35,111 nucleotides of DNA from Hyphomicrobiales bacterium. GTDB taxonomy: Bacteria > Pseudomonadota > Alphaproteobacteria > Rhizobiales > Rhizobiaceae. The first letter of the stretch is position 1, and each line of letters starts with the position of its first letter. The stretch spans positions 1 through 35,111 of the forward strand of contig UBXG01000018.1 of assembly GCA_900469475.1 (NCBI GenBank), given 5' to 3'. Below are positions 8,307 to 15,708 of the stretch, piece after piece. Both the position numbers and the translations under genes were made by a program. Below the pieces are notes generated by a model. It searched no databases, was not told the origin of the DNA, and saw only the letters and a list, made by a program, of their open reading frames with translations.

Positions 8307-8621
8307 TCACCCCAAGGGGGAGAAACCGGCGGGCTTCATGATCTTGTTTTCCGCTTGTTCGATCAGGTCGCGAATCCTGGGCAGGAAAGCCTGCCACTTG
8401 GGGTCCGCCGCCAGCCGCCCGCGCCGCGCCTCGCGATCGTCGAGGCTTGCGTAGGCCCAGATGTGCACGATCTCGTTGATCACGCCGATTTCCGAATGGA
8501 AGTAGCCGACAAGATTGCCGAGATGCGCCTTCTGAATAGCGATCCCCTCCTCTTCCACGACCTTCAGATATTGCGGGATCGTGCCGTTCTTCAGCCGGTA
8601 GGTGCGGATCTCGTAAAACAT
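8307..8621 (-). CDS. NIPSNAP-family protein
   Basis: Small dimeric alpha-beta barrel protein, 104 residues. The NIPSNAP pattern is clear: MFYEIRTYRLKNGTIPQYL at the start, then LVGYFHSEIGVINEIVHIWAYASLDDREARR and WQAFLPRIRDLI. Bacterial members have no single known reaction and often sit in catabolic operons. A GTG at 8630 overlaps the stop of the dehydrogenase gene, but AGGTGAG lies just ahead of the ATG at 8621 and gives the standard N-terminus, so I use that. It sits between the dehydrogenase and transporter genes. A role in handling an unstable intermediate is speculation. Confidence 0.88.
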   Translation of the reverse strand: MFYEIRTYRLKNGTIPQYLKVVEEEGIAIQKAHLGNLVGYFHSEIGVINEIVHIWAYASLDDREARRGRLAADPKWQAFLPRIRDLIEQAENKIMKPAGFSPLG

Positions 8622-8626
8622 CGCTC

Positions 8627-10090
8627 TCACCTCATGACGAAGGGATCGGGGATCGGGTCATCCGACGTCCGCAACCAGATGGTCTTGGTGCGGGTGTAGT
8701 CGAGCGCGGCTGCAAGACCGCCTTCCCGGCCATGACCGGAAAGGCCGAAGCCGCCGAACGGCGCGATCGGCGATACCGCGCGATAGGTGTTGACCCAGAC
8801 GACACCGGCGCGGATGCCCTTCGTCAGGCGATGGGCGCGCGTGAGGTTTTGGGTAAAGACACCGGATGCCAAGCCATAGCGTGTATCGTTTGCAAGCCTC
8901 AGGGCTTCGGCTTCCGTCTCGAAAGAGACGACCGACAGAACCGGTCCGAAGAATTCTTCGGTAAGCGAAGGCGAGGAGACGCCATCGCAATCGAGGATCG
9001 TCGGCGGGAAGTAATAGCCCGCACCTTCAGGCCTTTGGCCACCCGTCACAAGCCGAGCACCGCTTTCAATGGATTTCTCAACGAGCGCGGCCACATGATC
9101 CTGCTGCCGCTTCGTGGCAAGGGGGCCGACCTCGGTTGCCATGTCGAGCGGCGATCCAATGCGGATCGCGTCGGCCTTGCGCTTGAGGATCGACAGGAAG
9201 GTGTCCTTGACGCTGGCTTCGACGATCAGGCGCGAGCCGGCAACGCAGCTTTGGCCGGTTGCCGCGAAAATGCCGGCAACCTGTGCATTGGCGGCACTTT
9301 CGAGATCCGCATCGGCAAAGACGATGAAGGGTGATTTACCGCCCAGTTCCAGCGATGTCGAGGCAAGGTTCTCGGCCGAATTGCGCACGACATGACGTGC
9401 CGTCTCCGGCCCGCCGGTAAAGGCGATATGCGCGACTTTCGGATGGCGCCCCAGCGTGGCGCCGCAGGAAGGGCCGAACCCAGTGATGATATTGACGACG
9501 CCAGCTGGAAAACCGGCTTCCTGAACCAGGCGCGCAAATTCCAGAAGCGGCGCCGGCCCGTCCTCCGAAGCCTTGACGACCATCGTGCAGCCTGCCGCAA
9601 GCGCCGGCCCGATCTTGACGGCGGACAGGAAGAGCTGGCTGTTCCAGGGCACGACCATGGCGACGACGCCGACCGGTTCGCGACGCAGCCAGACATCCAT
9701 GTCGGGCTTGTCGATCGGCAGATAGGAGCCTTCGATCTTGTCGGCGATGCCGGCATAGTAGCGATAATAGTCGGCGACATAGGCGATCTGCGCCGAAGTC
9801 TCGCGGATGATCTTGCCGGTATCGCGCGTCTCCAGCTCGGCGAGCTTTTGCGCATTGGCTGCAACGAGGTCGGCGAGCTTGTAGAGGAGCTTGCCACGCT
9901 GCGTCGCTGTCGTCTTCGCCCAGGGGCCGTCGTATAGCGCCCTCTCGGCGGCATCGACGGCGCGGTCGACATCAGCCTCCCGTGCTTCCGGCATCTCTGC
10001 CCAGACGTCTCCGGTCGCGGGATCGATGCTCTGGAAGCGGGCTTCCCCATCCAGAAACTCGCCATCGATATAATACTGGAAGCGCTGCAT
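8627..10090 (-). CDS. NAD(P)-dependent aldehyde dehydrogenase
   Basis: Oxidises an aldehyde to an acid, 487 residues, the usual length. The cofactor region VPWNSQLFLSAVKIGPALAAGCTMVVK is near 147-173. The catalytic base is Glu248 in LELGGKSP, and the nucleophile is Cys282 in TGQSCVAGSRL. The late motif EEFFGPVLSVVSF is present. GGAGTGA before the ATG at 10090 selects it over an overlapping GTG at 10099. In this operon it would act after the luciferase-like monooxygenase, probably on a semialdehyde released by ring opening or C-N cleavage. Substrate cannot be told from sequence; the fold is certain. Confidence 0.95.
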   Translation of the reverse strand: MQRFQYYIDGEFLDGEARFQSIDPATGDVWAEMPEAREADVDRAVDAAERALYDGPWAKTTATQRGKLLYKLADLVAANAQKLAELETRDTGKIIRETSAQIAYVADYYRYYAGIADKIEGSYLPIDKPDMDVWLRREPVGVVAMVVPWNSQLFLSAVKIGPALAAGCTMVVKASEDGPAPLLEFARLVQEAGFPAGVVNIITGFGPSCGATLGRHPKVAHIAFTGGPETARHVVRNSAENLASTSLELGGKSPFIVFADADLESAANAQVAGIFAATGQSCVAGSRLIVEASVKDTFLSILKRKADAIRIGSPLDMATEVGPLATKRQQDHVAALVEKSIESGARLVTGGQRPEGAGYYFPPTILDCDGVSSPSLTEEFFGPVLSVVSFETEAEALRLANDTRYGLASGVFTQNLTRAHRLTKGIRAGVVWVNTYRAVSPIAPFGGFGLSGHGREGGLAAALDYTRTKTIWLRTSDDPIPDPFVMR

Positions 10091-10095
10091 GGCGT

Positions 10096-11136
10096 TCACT
10101 CCGCAAATGCCGGCATGACCTCGGCGATGAAGCGTTCGAGCGAAGCTTTCTTGCGCTCGAACGACATGCCGGTGTCGATCCAGAAGGAATATTCGTCGTA
10201 ACCCATCGCCTCATAGGTCTTCAGCCGAGCAATCACGGTCGAGGCATCGCCGACGACATTGTTGCTGCGCATGACCGCATCGGACAGCATGCCATTGGCG
10301 CGAATATCCTCTTCGGGGATGCGCTCGATCAGGCCCTGATGGATCGGCTTCTCGTTCTTGAACCAGGCGAAGAAGTAATTGTAGTAGACGCTGAGCTCAT
10401 GCGTGGCCCGTGCGATGTCATCCTCCGAAGAGCCGACATAGGTATGGCGCAGAAGCATGATCTTCGGTCGCTCCATATGCGGGCTCTTGGCGCAGGCATC
10501 GTTGAACCGCCCTATCAGCGCCTCGACCTCATCATCGCCCTGCCAGAGCGGCGTCACCTGGACATTGCAGCCATTGGCGACAGCGAATTCATGCGAATTC
10601 GGGTCGCGCGCGGCAACCCAGATCGGCGGGTTCGGCTGCTGCAGCGGCTTCGGCGCCGAGGTGGTCGACGGGAATTTGAAGAACTCGCCGTCATGGGCGT
10701 AGTCTCCCTTCCAGATGCCTTTGACGGCGGGGATCAGCTCGCGCATGCGTTGGCCGGCGCCCCAGGCGTCGAGACCCGGCAGCAAGCGTTCGTATTCGAA
10801 GGAATAGGCGCCGCGGGCGATGCCAATATCGAGCCTCCCGTCGCAGATGATGTCGGCCATGGCGGCCTCGCCGGCAAGCTTGATCGGATGCCAGAAGGGC
10901 GCGATCACTGTTCCCGTGCCGAGCCTTGCCCGCGATGTCCGCCGCGCCAGATCGGCGATGGTCACGAAAGGGTTCGGTGCGATGGTAAAGTCCATCCCAT
11001 GATGCTCGCCCGTCCAGATCGCGTACATGCCGCCCTTGTCGGCGATCTCGCAGAGCGCGACGAACTCCTCATAGAGGCTTTTATGCGTCTGGTTCGCGTC
11101 GAGGCGCTCCATGTGAACGAAGAGAGAGAATTTCAT
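10096..11136 (-). CDS. LLM-class flavin-dependent monooxygenase (bacterial luciferase-like)
   Basis: Two-component flavin monooxygenase, 346 residues, TIM-barrel luciferase family (PF00296). MKFSLFVHMER is the first strand, and AIWTGEHHG contains the family's conserved Glu-His-His. Also present are IAPNPFVTIADLARRTSRARLGTGT and DGRLDIGIARG. Such enzymes use reduced FMN to insert oxygen and open rings or cut C-N or C-S bonds. Its partner reductase is encoded directly upstream with a four-base overlap (11133-11136), a strong sign of a functional pair. The order monooxygenase, reductase, hydrolase and aldehyde dehydrogenase resembles pathways such as Rut uracil cleavage or pyridine ring opening. 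Confidence 0.92.
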   Translation of the reverse strand: MKFSLFVHMERLDANQTHKSLYEEFVALCEIADKGGMYAIWTGEHHGMDFTIAPNPFVTIADLARRTSRARLGTGTVIAPFWHPIKLAGEAAMADIICDGRLDIGIARGAYSFEYERLLPGLDAWGAGQRMRELIPAVKGIWKGDYAHDGEFFKFPSTTSAPKPLQQPNPPIWVAARDPNSHEFAVANGCNVQVTPLWQGDDEVEALIGRFNDACAKSPHMERPKIMLLRHTYVGSSEDDIARATHELSVYYNYFFAWFKNEKPIHQGLIERIPEEDIRANGMLSDAVMRSNNVVGDASTVIARLKTYEAMGYDEYSFWIDTGMSFERKKASLERFIAEVMPAFAE

Positions 11137-12068
11137 ATCTGCACCGCCTTTCCGGAAACCGGCCGCACCATGCCGGACGTCTCGTCGCCAAAATAGACCC
11201 CGAAATTGCCGATCTGGCTTTCCAGCGCAAAGCGGGCGACGATATCGGCAGTGGAACTGGTCTTGAAGTGCGCCGTCGTCAGTGCATCCGGCTTGAGGAA
11301 CCTGCCCTCTCGCGGTTCGCCTTGTGAAGCAAAGGCACGATAGACGATGTGATGCTTGCCATCGTTCCTGCTTTCATAGACGGAATAGAGGAAGCCGACG
11401 GTCACGGTAAGGCCTGTCAGCGTTTGCAAATACTGACCGAGAATGTCGGCGGGGCTTCCTTCGCTGCCCTCACAATTCGGAAGAGCAAGCACTTCTTCCC
11501 CAAGCAGCAGGATTTCGCCATCGCGCTCGACGACTGCTCCAAGCTCAATATTGCCTTCCGCAGCGGCAGAGACCGCCTTGCTTGCCAGGATTGGCGTGAA
11601 ATAGCCGCCGCGAGCATAGCCAAGTCCATTGCGGCCACTGTTGTCGAACGAAACGATCCGTCCCATCAGGACGACATGGTCGCCGGCGTCGATGACTTCG
11701 CTCGTGGCACATTCGAACCAGGCGGCGACATCGGCAAGGATCGGACAGCCATCCGCCCCGGAACTCCACTCGACGGCGGCAAACCTGTCTTCGACAGGCC
11801 GCGCAAAGGTGTTGGAGACGGCCTTCTGCGTCTCCGAGAGCACATTGATGGCAAAGTGCTTCGCGCTCGTCATGGCAGCAAAATTACGCGAGGTCTTGGC
11901 GAGGCAGACAAGAAGAAGCGGCGGCTCAAGCGACACCGACGTGAAGGAGTTGGCCGTAAAGCCGATCGGAAGACCAGCCTGATCGCGCGCCGTCACGACC
12001 GTCACACCGGTCGGAAATGCGCCGAAGGCGTCGCGCAGCGCCCTTGGATCGAAAGCTTGTGTCGTCAT
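11133..12068 (-). CDS. Flavin reductase with an extra Nudix-like C-terminal domain
   Basis: Likely supplies reduced flavin to the monooxygenase encoded next. Residues 1-165 are a standard NAD(P)H:flavin reductase domain (FPTGVTVVTARD, GFTANSFTSVSLEPPLLLVCL, HFAINVLS, GDHVVLMGRIVSF). Residues about 172-285 form a second domain: GAVVERDGEILLLG, then SVYESRNDGKHHIVYRAF, resembling a Nudix fold, but the catalytic REXXEE box is not there. With 311 residues it is about twice the usual reductase length. GGGGAGGA precedes the ATG at 12068. It overlaps the hydrolase gene by four bases. The added domain may bind flavin, nucleotide or the partner oxygenase. Confidence 0.88.
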   Translation of the reverse strand: MTTQAFDPRALRDAFGAFPTGVTVVTARDQAGLPIGFTANSFTSVSLEPPLLLVCLAKTSRNFAAMTSAKHFAINVLSETQKAVSNTFARPVEDRFAAVEWSSGADGCPILADVAAWFECATSEVIDAGDHVVLMGRIVSFDNSGRNGLGYARGGYFTPILASKAVSAAAEGNIELGAVVERDGEILLLGEEVLALPNCEGSEGSPADILGQYLQTLTGLTVTVGFLYSVYESRNDGKHHIVYRAFASQGEPREGRFLKPDALTTAHFKTSSTADIVARFALESQIGNFGVYFGDETSGMVRPVSGKAVQI

Positions 12069-12910
12069 CTTGCGTCCTCCCCGCATGAAAGCCACTCGGC
12101 AAGCAGCTCATTGACGATATCCGGCGCCGTCAGGTTCACCATATGGCGGTGCCCTTCGACGATCCGTGCCCAGCCCTTGGGTGCAGCCGCGGCCATCTGC
12201 TCCGCCATCCGCGGCGTCGAGTTTGGATCGTCGGATCCCGTCAGGAACAGAGCCGGTGCCCCGACATCGGGCCAGCGATCGGCGTAGGTCTCGTCACCGC
12301 CGGCGAAAGCCGCGTAGGCGGTGGAGTAGCCTTGCGGATCGACCAGGCTCAGCCAGTTGCTGGTGAGTTCTCGCGCGGCCGCGCTTTGCGCGTCGCTGCC
12401 AAACCAGCGCAACAGCGGGCCCTCCGTATCCACGCCGACAAGCGGTATTGCCGCTGCGCGTGCAAGTACCGCCCCCTTGGCCTCCGGATCGCGCCGATAG
12501 ACGCCATTGAGATAGGCGATCCGCTTGATCCGCTCACCGAAGGTGGCGGCAGCCCCTCCGGCAACGAGCGCACCCATCGAATGGCCGGCAACATTGACCT
12601 TACTGAACGCCATCTCATCGAGAAAGCCGCCGAACCAGGCGACAAAGGCTTCCAGCTTGCTGCCAGGGGGCAAGCCAACGCTTTCCCCATGACCCGGCAT
12701 ATCGACGGCGATGACGTGATAGCTTCCGGAAAAAGCCTCGATCTGTGGCGTCCAGGCTTCAAGCCGCATGCCGACACCATGGATCAGAACCAGCGGCTCG
12801 CCCTTGCCGACTTCATGATAGGCGGTGCCATGCGCCGTGTGCTTGCGGAGCAAGCCTCCCACAGTCAGATGACCGGCCTTTTTCTGATCCATCGTTTCCA
12901 TCGCCGGCAT
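12065..12910 (-). CDS. Alpha/beta hydrolase
   Basis: Hydrolase of 281 residues. The oxyanion-hole motif LVLIHGVGMRLEAW is at 40-53 and the nucleophile elbow AGHSMGA puts Ser at 111. An acid residue is likely in TGSDDPNSTP, and the histidine is in EGHRHMVN near the C-terminus, so a full triad is visible. Start codons at 12910, 12901 and 12892 are all possible; I take the first because it keeps a 15-base gap to the gene upstream, but no ribosome site is decisive. By place it would cleave the oxygenated product of the monooxygenase, as RutD does for a carbamate in the Rut pathway. Substrate unknown. Confidence 0.88.
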   Translation of the reverse strand: MPAMETMDQKKAGHLTVGGLLRKHTAHGTAYHEVGKGEPLVLIHGVGMRLEAWTPQIEAFSGSYHVIAVDMPGHGESVGLPPGSKLEAFVAWFGGFLDEMAFSKVNVAGHSMGALVAGGAAATFGERIKRIAYLNGVYRRDPEAKGAVLARAAAIPLVGVDTEGPLLRWFGSDAQSAAARELTSNWLSLVDPQGYSTAYAAFAGGDETYADRWPDVGAPALFLTGSDDPNSTPRMAEQMAAAAPKGWARIVEGHRHMVNLTAPDIVNELLAEWLSCGEDAR

Positions 12911-12925
12911 CCAAGCATCCGATCC

Positions 12926-13528
12926 TTATACGCCGGCCGGATTGGAGACGTCCTGTCCCAGATCCCTAAGGTCCTGATAACGATCGCCGATGCGATGATG
13001 CGGCCGTCCACCGACAGAGGCGCCAAGAGCCACGACGATCTCATCGGCGGCAGGCGCATCGGGGACCGACGTCTGGATCGTCAGATAATGCGAACGACGA
13101 CCTTCATCGTTCTTGTCCATGAGCGGGATCATGATCGGCGCATTGGCCGGTCCGCGCGTATTGCAGAAGGCGAGATAGGATTTGGCGCCGACGGCGTGGC
13201 GATAATGATTGCCGAAGCGAAGGGTGTGGATAAGCGCGGAGGCATGCTCGATCTCGCCATCGAGACCGACGACGGCGGATTTGCCATAAGCCTCGACCGC
13301 CTCGCCCGATCCGACCGCATCGATAATCATCTTGGTGAGCAATTCACCAAGAATAGGCGCGGCAGCATGAATCTCGGGCTTCAGATCCGCGACGAAGCCC
13401 CGACCGGCCCAAGGGTTTTTGACGATCGCGCATGCCGAGAAGAGCTTTAACGGCGTGGCCGCTGCCTTCTCCCCTTCAACAAGCGTCGTTTCGATCTGCA
13501 GGACAGTTTTTCGGATCTGAAGGCTCAT
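12926..13528 (-). CDS. DUF1185 / 'amino acid synthesis' family protein
   Basis: Protein of 200 residues matching the DUF1185 (AA_synth) family as I remember it: KNPWAGRGFVADLKPEIHAAAPILGELL, then YGKSAVVGLDGEIEHASALIHTLRFGNHYRHAVGAKSYLAFCNTRGPA, and a final ALGASVGGRPHHRIGDRYQDL. Solved structures of the family were reported as a chorismate-mutase-like fold, but no reaction is established. It is the first gene of the minus-strand catabolic and transport operon, with a likely promoter and palindrome just upstream. Conserved polar residues and its first position suggest a central enzyme, such as an isomerase or amidase for the imported compound; that is inference. Confidence 0.88.
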   Translation of the reverse strand: MSLQIRKTVLQIETTLVEGEKAAATPLKLFSACAIVKNPWAGRGFVADLKPEIHAAAPILGELLTKMIIDAVGSGEAVEAYGKSAVVGLDGEIEHASALIHTLRFGNHYRHAVGAKSYLAFCNTRGPANAPIMIPLMDKNDEGRRSHYLTIQTSVPDAPAADEIVVALGASVGGRPHHRIGDRYQDLRDLGQDVSNPAGV

Positions 13529-13556
13529 GGCTCGCTCTCATCTAGGAATGCGTATG

Positions 13557-13584
13557 ATGGTATGCCATAATACATCGCTGTCAA
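13557..13584 (-). promoter_or_regulatory. Predicted promoter with GntR-type operator for the DUF1185 operon
   Basis: On the minus strand TTGACA (13584-13579) and TACCAT (13562-13557) are 16 bases apart and look like -35 and -10 boxes. The palindrome ATGGTATGCCAT (13557-13568) covers the -10 box. It is 29 bases from the ATG at 13528. Similar sequences occur at 13741-13752 and 15533-15544. This placement fits repression by the GntR protein encoded at 14806-15501. Confidence 0.6.
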
Positions 13585-13740
13585 GCAGCTTTGAACGACC
13601 GGAACTGAAAAACCTGCCGTTTTCTAAAATAGTCAGCTATATCAGTGCGTTATGAATAGGAACGAACAAGCGCCGGCGAAAGCGGTGCTTGTCATCGCGC
13701 ATCTTCAGCCGTCAGTATTTTGCTTTTTGTACTCGTTATT

Positions 13741-13752
13741 ATGGTATACCGT
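13741..13752. promoter_or_regulatory. Second GntR-type palindrome in the operon's upstream region
   Basis: ATGGTATACCGT, with the perfect core GGTATACC, lies about 175 bases upstream of the copy on the promoter. Together they could hold a looped repressor. The 344-base gap 13529-13872 otherwise contains the promoter and the inverted repeat behind the ureohydrolase gene; the open frames crossing it on the plus strand do not look like genes. Confidence 0.5.
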
Positions 13753-13836
13753 CATACCGAAGAGGCGGCGAAGTCAACCCGCTTCACGAAGGCAAACGAA
13801 CAATTTGATGCGGCGTGACGCTCATCGGCATCATGC

Positions 13837-13873
13837 ACGCCGGCTCGTCACACGGCGAGAATTTCGCCGGCGT
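13837..13873 (-). terminator. Inverted repeat at the end of the ureohydrolase gene
   Basis: ACGCCGGC (13837-13844) pairs with GCCGGCGT (13866-13873). A tighter alternative is CGGCGA (13853-13858) with TCGCCG (13864-13869). It begins at the stop codon of the ureohydrolase gene. No run of T follows on the minus strand, so it may be only a weak or rho-assisted terminator separating that gene from the operon below. Confidence 0.35.
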
Positions 13874-14790
13874 TACCCCTGGCGGACGATGGTGCCGATC
13901 GCATTGACGACAATGCGTGCGGCGGTCAAGGCCGAAAGGCCGTCGATATCGGCGGGAGGATAGAGCTCCACGAGATCTAAACCCGCGATCCTCGCCCGCC
14001 GGCCGAGGCCGGCGATCAGGTCGATGACCTGCGTATAGGTGAGACCGCCGGGCGTCCGCGCCGCCACACCCGGCATGATGCCGGGATCGATGCTGTCGCA
14101 ATCCAGGGTAACGACGACCCGAGCTCCCTCCGGAATATGCCGAAGAGCGGCCTCGGCCCCTTGGGCATGGATCTCGCGGGCCGTGACAAAACGGCTGCCA
14201 TAGCGTTGCGCTGCCTCGACATCTGAAGGACGAGCGCTACCGACGCTACGCAGGCCGACCTGCACCATGCCGGCGACATGCCGCATCTCGCTTGCCCGCC
14301 GCATCGGGCTTGAATAGCCGTAGCGCTCGCCATGCAGTTCGTCACGCCAGTCGATGTGGGCGTCGAGCTGCAGGACCCAGACTGGTCCGTGATCCGCAAA
14401 GCCTGCAATAAAAGGGATCGTTACCGAGCAGTCACCGCCGAGCAAGATCGGCACGGCTGACAATGCCAGAACGTCGTGTGTCTTGGCCTCAATCCGGCTT
14501 CGGTTGCCGGCATTGTCATGCATGACGGTCTCAATATTCCCCACGTCGATGCAGGAAATCGGCTTGCCGTCGAACAGCGGGCCGCCGAGATCGAAATCCC
14601 AGTGTTCGACAAGCCCGGCATCACCCTGGCTGGCGTCTCGGATTGCCCCGGGCGATAAGGCATAGCCGCTGCTGTCCTTGCCGGGATAGGTGCTGCCGTG
14701 ACCCGCCCCGAAGATCACCACACGCGGCAGGCGACCACCATCGAGGCGGTCCGAAAAGCCGAGAAAGGAAGAGGAAGCCGTCATCTTCAT
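13873..14790 (-). CDS. Arginase/agmatinase-family ureohydrolase with an altered metal site
   Basis: Hydrolase of the ureohydrolase fold, 305 residues, usual length. Family members cut guanidino groups, releasing urea. Metal-binding motifs: DAHID gives Asp143, His145 and Asp147; TLDCDSIDP gives Asp230 and Asp232; the first motif is LGGDCSVTIPF, so Cys121 stands where arginases and agmatinases have the metal-binding His of GGDHS. Five of six expected ligands are thus kept. PGVAARTPGGLTYTQVIDLI closes the site. AAGG precedes the ATG at 14790. It follows the GntR gene by 15 bases, so regulator and enzyme are likely one transcript. A guanidino, amidine or related substrate is likely; exact specificity is open. 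Confidence 0.9.
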   Translation of the reverse strand: MKMTASSSFLGFSDRLDGGRLPRVVIFGAGHGSTYPGKDSSGYALSPGAIRDASQGDAGLVEHWDFDLGGPLFDGKPISCIDVGNIETVMHDNAGNRSRIEAKTHDVLALSAVPILLGGDCSVTIPFIAGFADHGPVWVLQLDAHIDWRDELHGERYGYSSPMRRASEMRHVAGMVQVGLRSVGSARPSDVEAAQRYGSRFVTAREIHAQGAEAALRHIPEGARVVVTLDCDSIDPGIMPGVAARTPGGLTYTQVIDLIAGLGRRARIAGLDLVELYPPADIDGLSALTAARIVVNAIGTIVRQG

Positions 14791-14805
14791 TGCCTTGGCG
14801 AGAAA

Positions 14806-15501
14806 TCAATCGGTCAGCTGCCGCCCGGTAAGCACGGCCTGGGCGATGGCGCTTGCGCTGGTGACATGATCCATCGCTGCCTGATAGGCGCCATCGCCAT
14901 CACCGCGCCGAATGGCATCGACGATACGCGCCATCTGCGCAGGCCCTTGAACATCGCGATCTTGCGTCTTGATCGTCATGGAGCGCAGGTGATTGATGCG
15001 CACGGTCAGAAGGTTGACGACGCCCCAGGCCACATGGCGGTCGACCATGCTGAATAGCGTCTGATAGAAGGACGATGTGTGGGCGAGTACGCCGGCCATG
15101 TCCTTCTCGCGATAGCTATGCCTTATGTCCTCGAGCGACTTGTCCAGGGCATCGGCGATCGCGGGGTTGTTCTGCTCGGCACAAAGCCGTGCCGCCATCC
15201 CTTCGAGCGCGGCGCGGATCTCGTAGATCTGCTTGGCTTCGTCATGATTGAGCTGCGCGACGATCGGCCCCTTGTTCGGAAGATTGGCGACGAGGCCTTC
15301 GGATTCGAGATGGCGCAGGACCTCGCGCACGATCGTGCGGCTGACGCCGAGCTGCGCGCAAAGATCGCGTTCCACCAGGCGGTCGCCCGGGCGGAAGTAG
15401 CCGTTGATGATCGCCTCTCGCACCTTGTCGAGGGCGAGCTCCCGCAACGTCTTCGTCGGACGCTCCACGCGAATTGCGGCGCCATGCGCATCATCATTCA
15501 T
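14806..15501 (-). CDS. GntR-family transcriptional regulator, FCD (FadR) subfamily
   Basis: Regulator of 231 residues. The N-terminal winged helix-turn-helix reads LRELALDKVREAIINGYFRPGDRLVERDLCAQLGVSRT in two adjoining blocks, then VREVLRHLESEGLV (about residues 20-80). The C-terminal FCD helical domain (YEIRAALEGMAARLCAEQ onward) has histidines such as HTSSFYQ and the late AMDHV, typical of its metal-supported ligand pocket. GAGGG seven bases before the ATG at 15501 selects it over a GTG at 15507. A palindrome at 15533-15544 lies just upstream and two similar ones precede the adjacent operon, so it probably represses both itself and the operon until the substrate binds. Confidence 0.92.
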   Translation of the reverse strand: MNDDAHGAAIRVERPTKTLRELALDKVREAIINGYFRPGDRLVERDLCAQLGVSRTIVREVLRHLESEGLVANLPNKGPIVAQLNHDEAKQIYEIRAALEGMAARLCAEQNNPAIADALDKSLEDIRHSYREKDMAGVLAHTSSFYQTLFSMVDRHVAWGVVNLLTVRINHLRSMTIKTQDRDVQGPAQMARIVDAIRRGDGDGAYQAAMDHVTSASAIAQAVLTGRQLTD

Positions 15502-15524
15502 TTCCACACCCTCGATCTTCGGAT

Positions 15525-15544
15525 GCCATAATATGGCGTACCAA
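15525..15544. promoter_or_regulatory. Operator-like palindromes upstream of the GntR gene
   Basis: Two overlapping dyads: GCCATAATATGGC (15525-15537) is perfect around a central A, and ATGGCGTACCAA (15533-15544) matches the sites at 13557 and 13741. It is 24 to 43 bases from the start codon, nearly the same distance as at the DUF1185 operon. Autoregulation is the simple reading. Confidence 0.55.
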
Positions 15545-15708
15545 AATCATCCATTGTTGAAATGAAGTCAATGCCGGCGTGACGTCAACGGCATGTGACG
15601 CGCGGCGACCGCCGTATGCAACCTCCGCGAAGAGGAGGTTGGTCAAACAACGCCACAAGTTCACTGGACAGCGTTCTCAAGGTGATCACTCCCCTTGTTA
15701 TCAGCTGG

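Noticed and set aside
9982..11196. Open frame of 404 codons on the plus strand
   Set aside because: Antisense to the luciferase-like monooxygenase gene; no recognisable domain.
10096..12910. Possibility that the operon is a true Rut pyrimidine pathway
   Set aside because: Oxygenase, reductase and hydrolase are similar in type, but no RutB amidohydrolase, RutC-like protein or uracil permease is present, and a polyamine-type importer and ureohydrolase are there instead.
12143..13450. Open frame of 435 codons on the plus strand
   Set aside because: Antisense to the alpha/beta hydrolase and DUF1185 genes; typical mirror frame of GC-rich coding DNA.
13652..13963. Short plus-strand frame in the upstream region of the DUF1185 operon
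   Set aside because: No ribosome site or domain, and it runs into the ureohydrolase gene on the other strand.
15620..15640. 7-bp inverted repeat AACCTCC/GGAGGTT
   Set aside because: No U-tract, no adjoining gene end and no second copy; could be chance.
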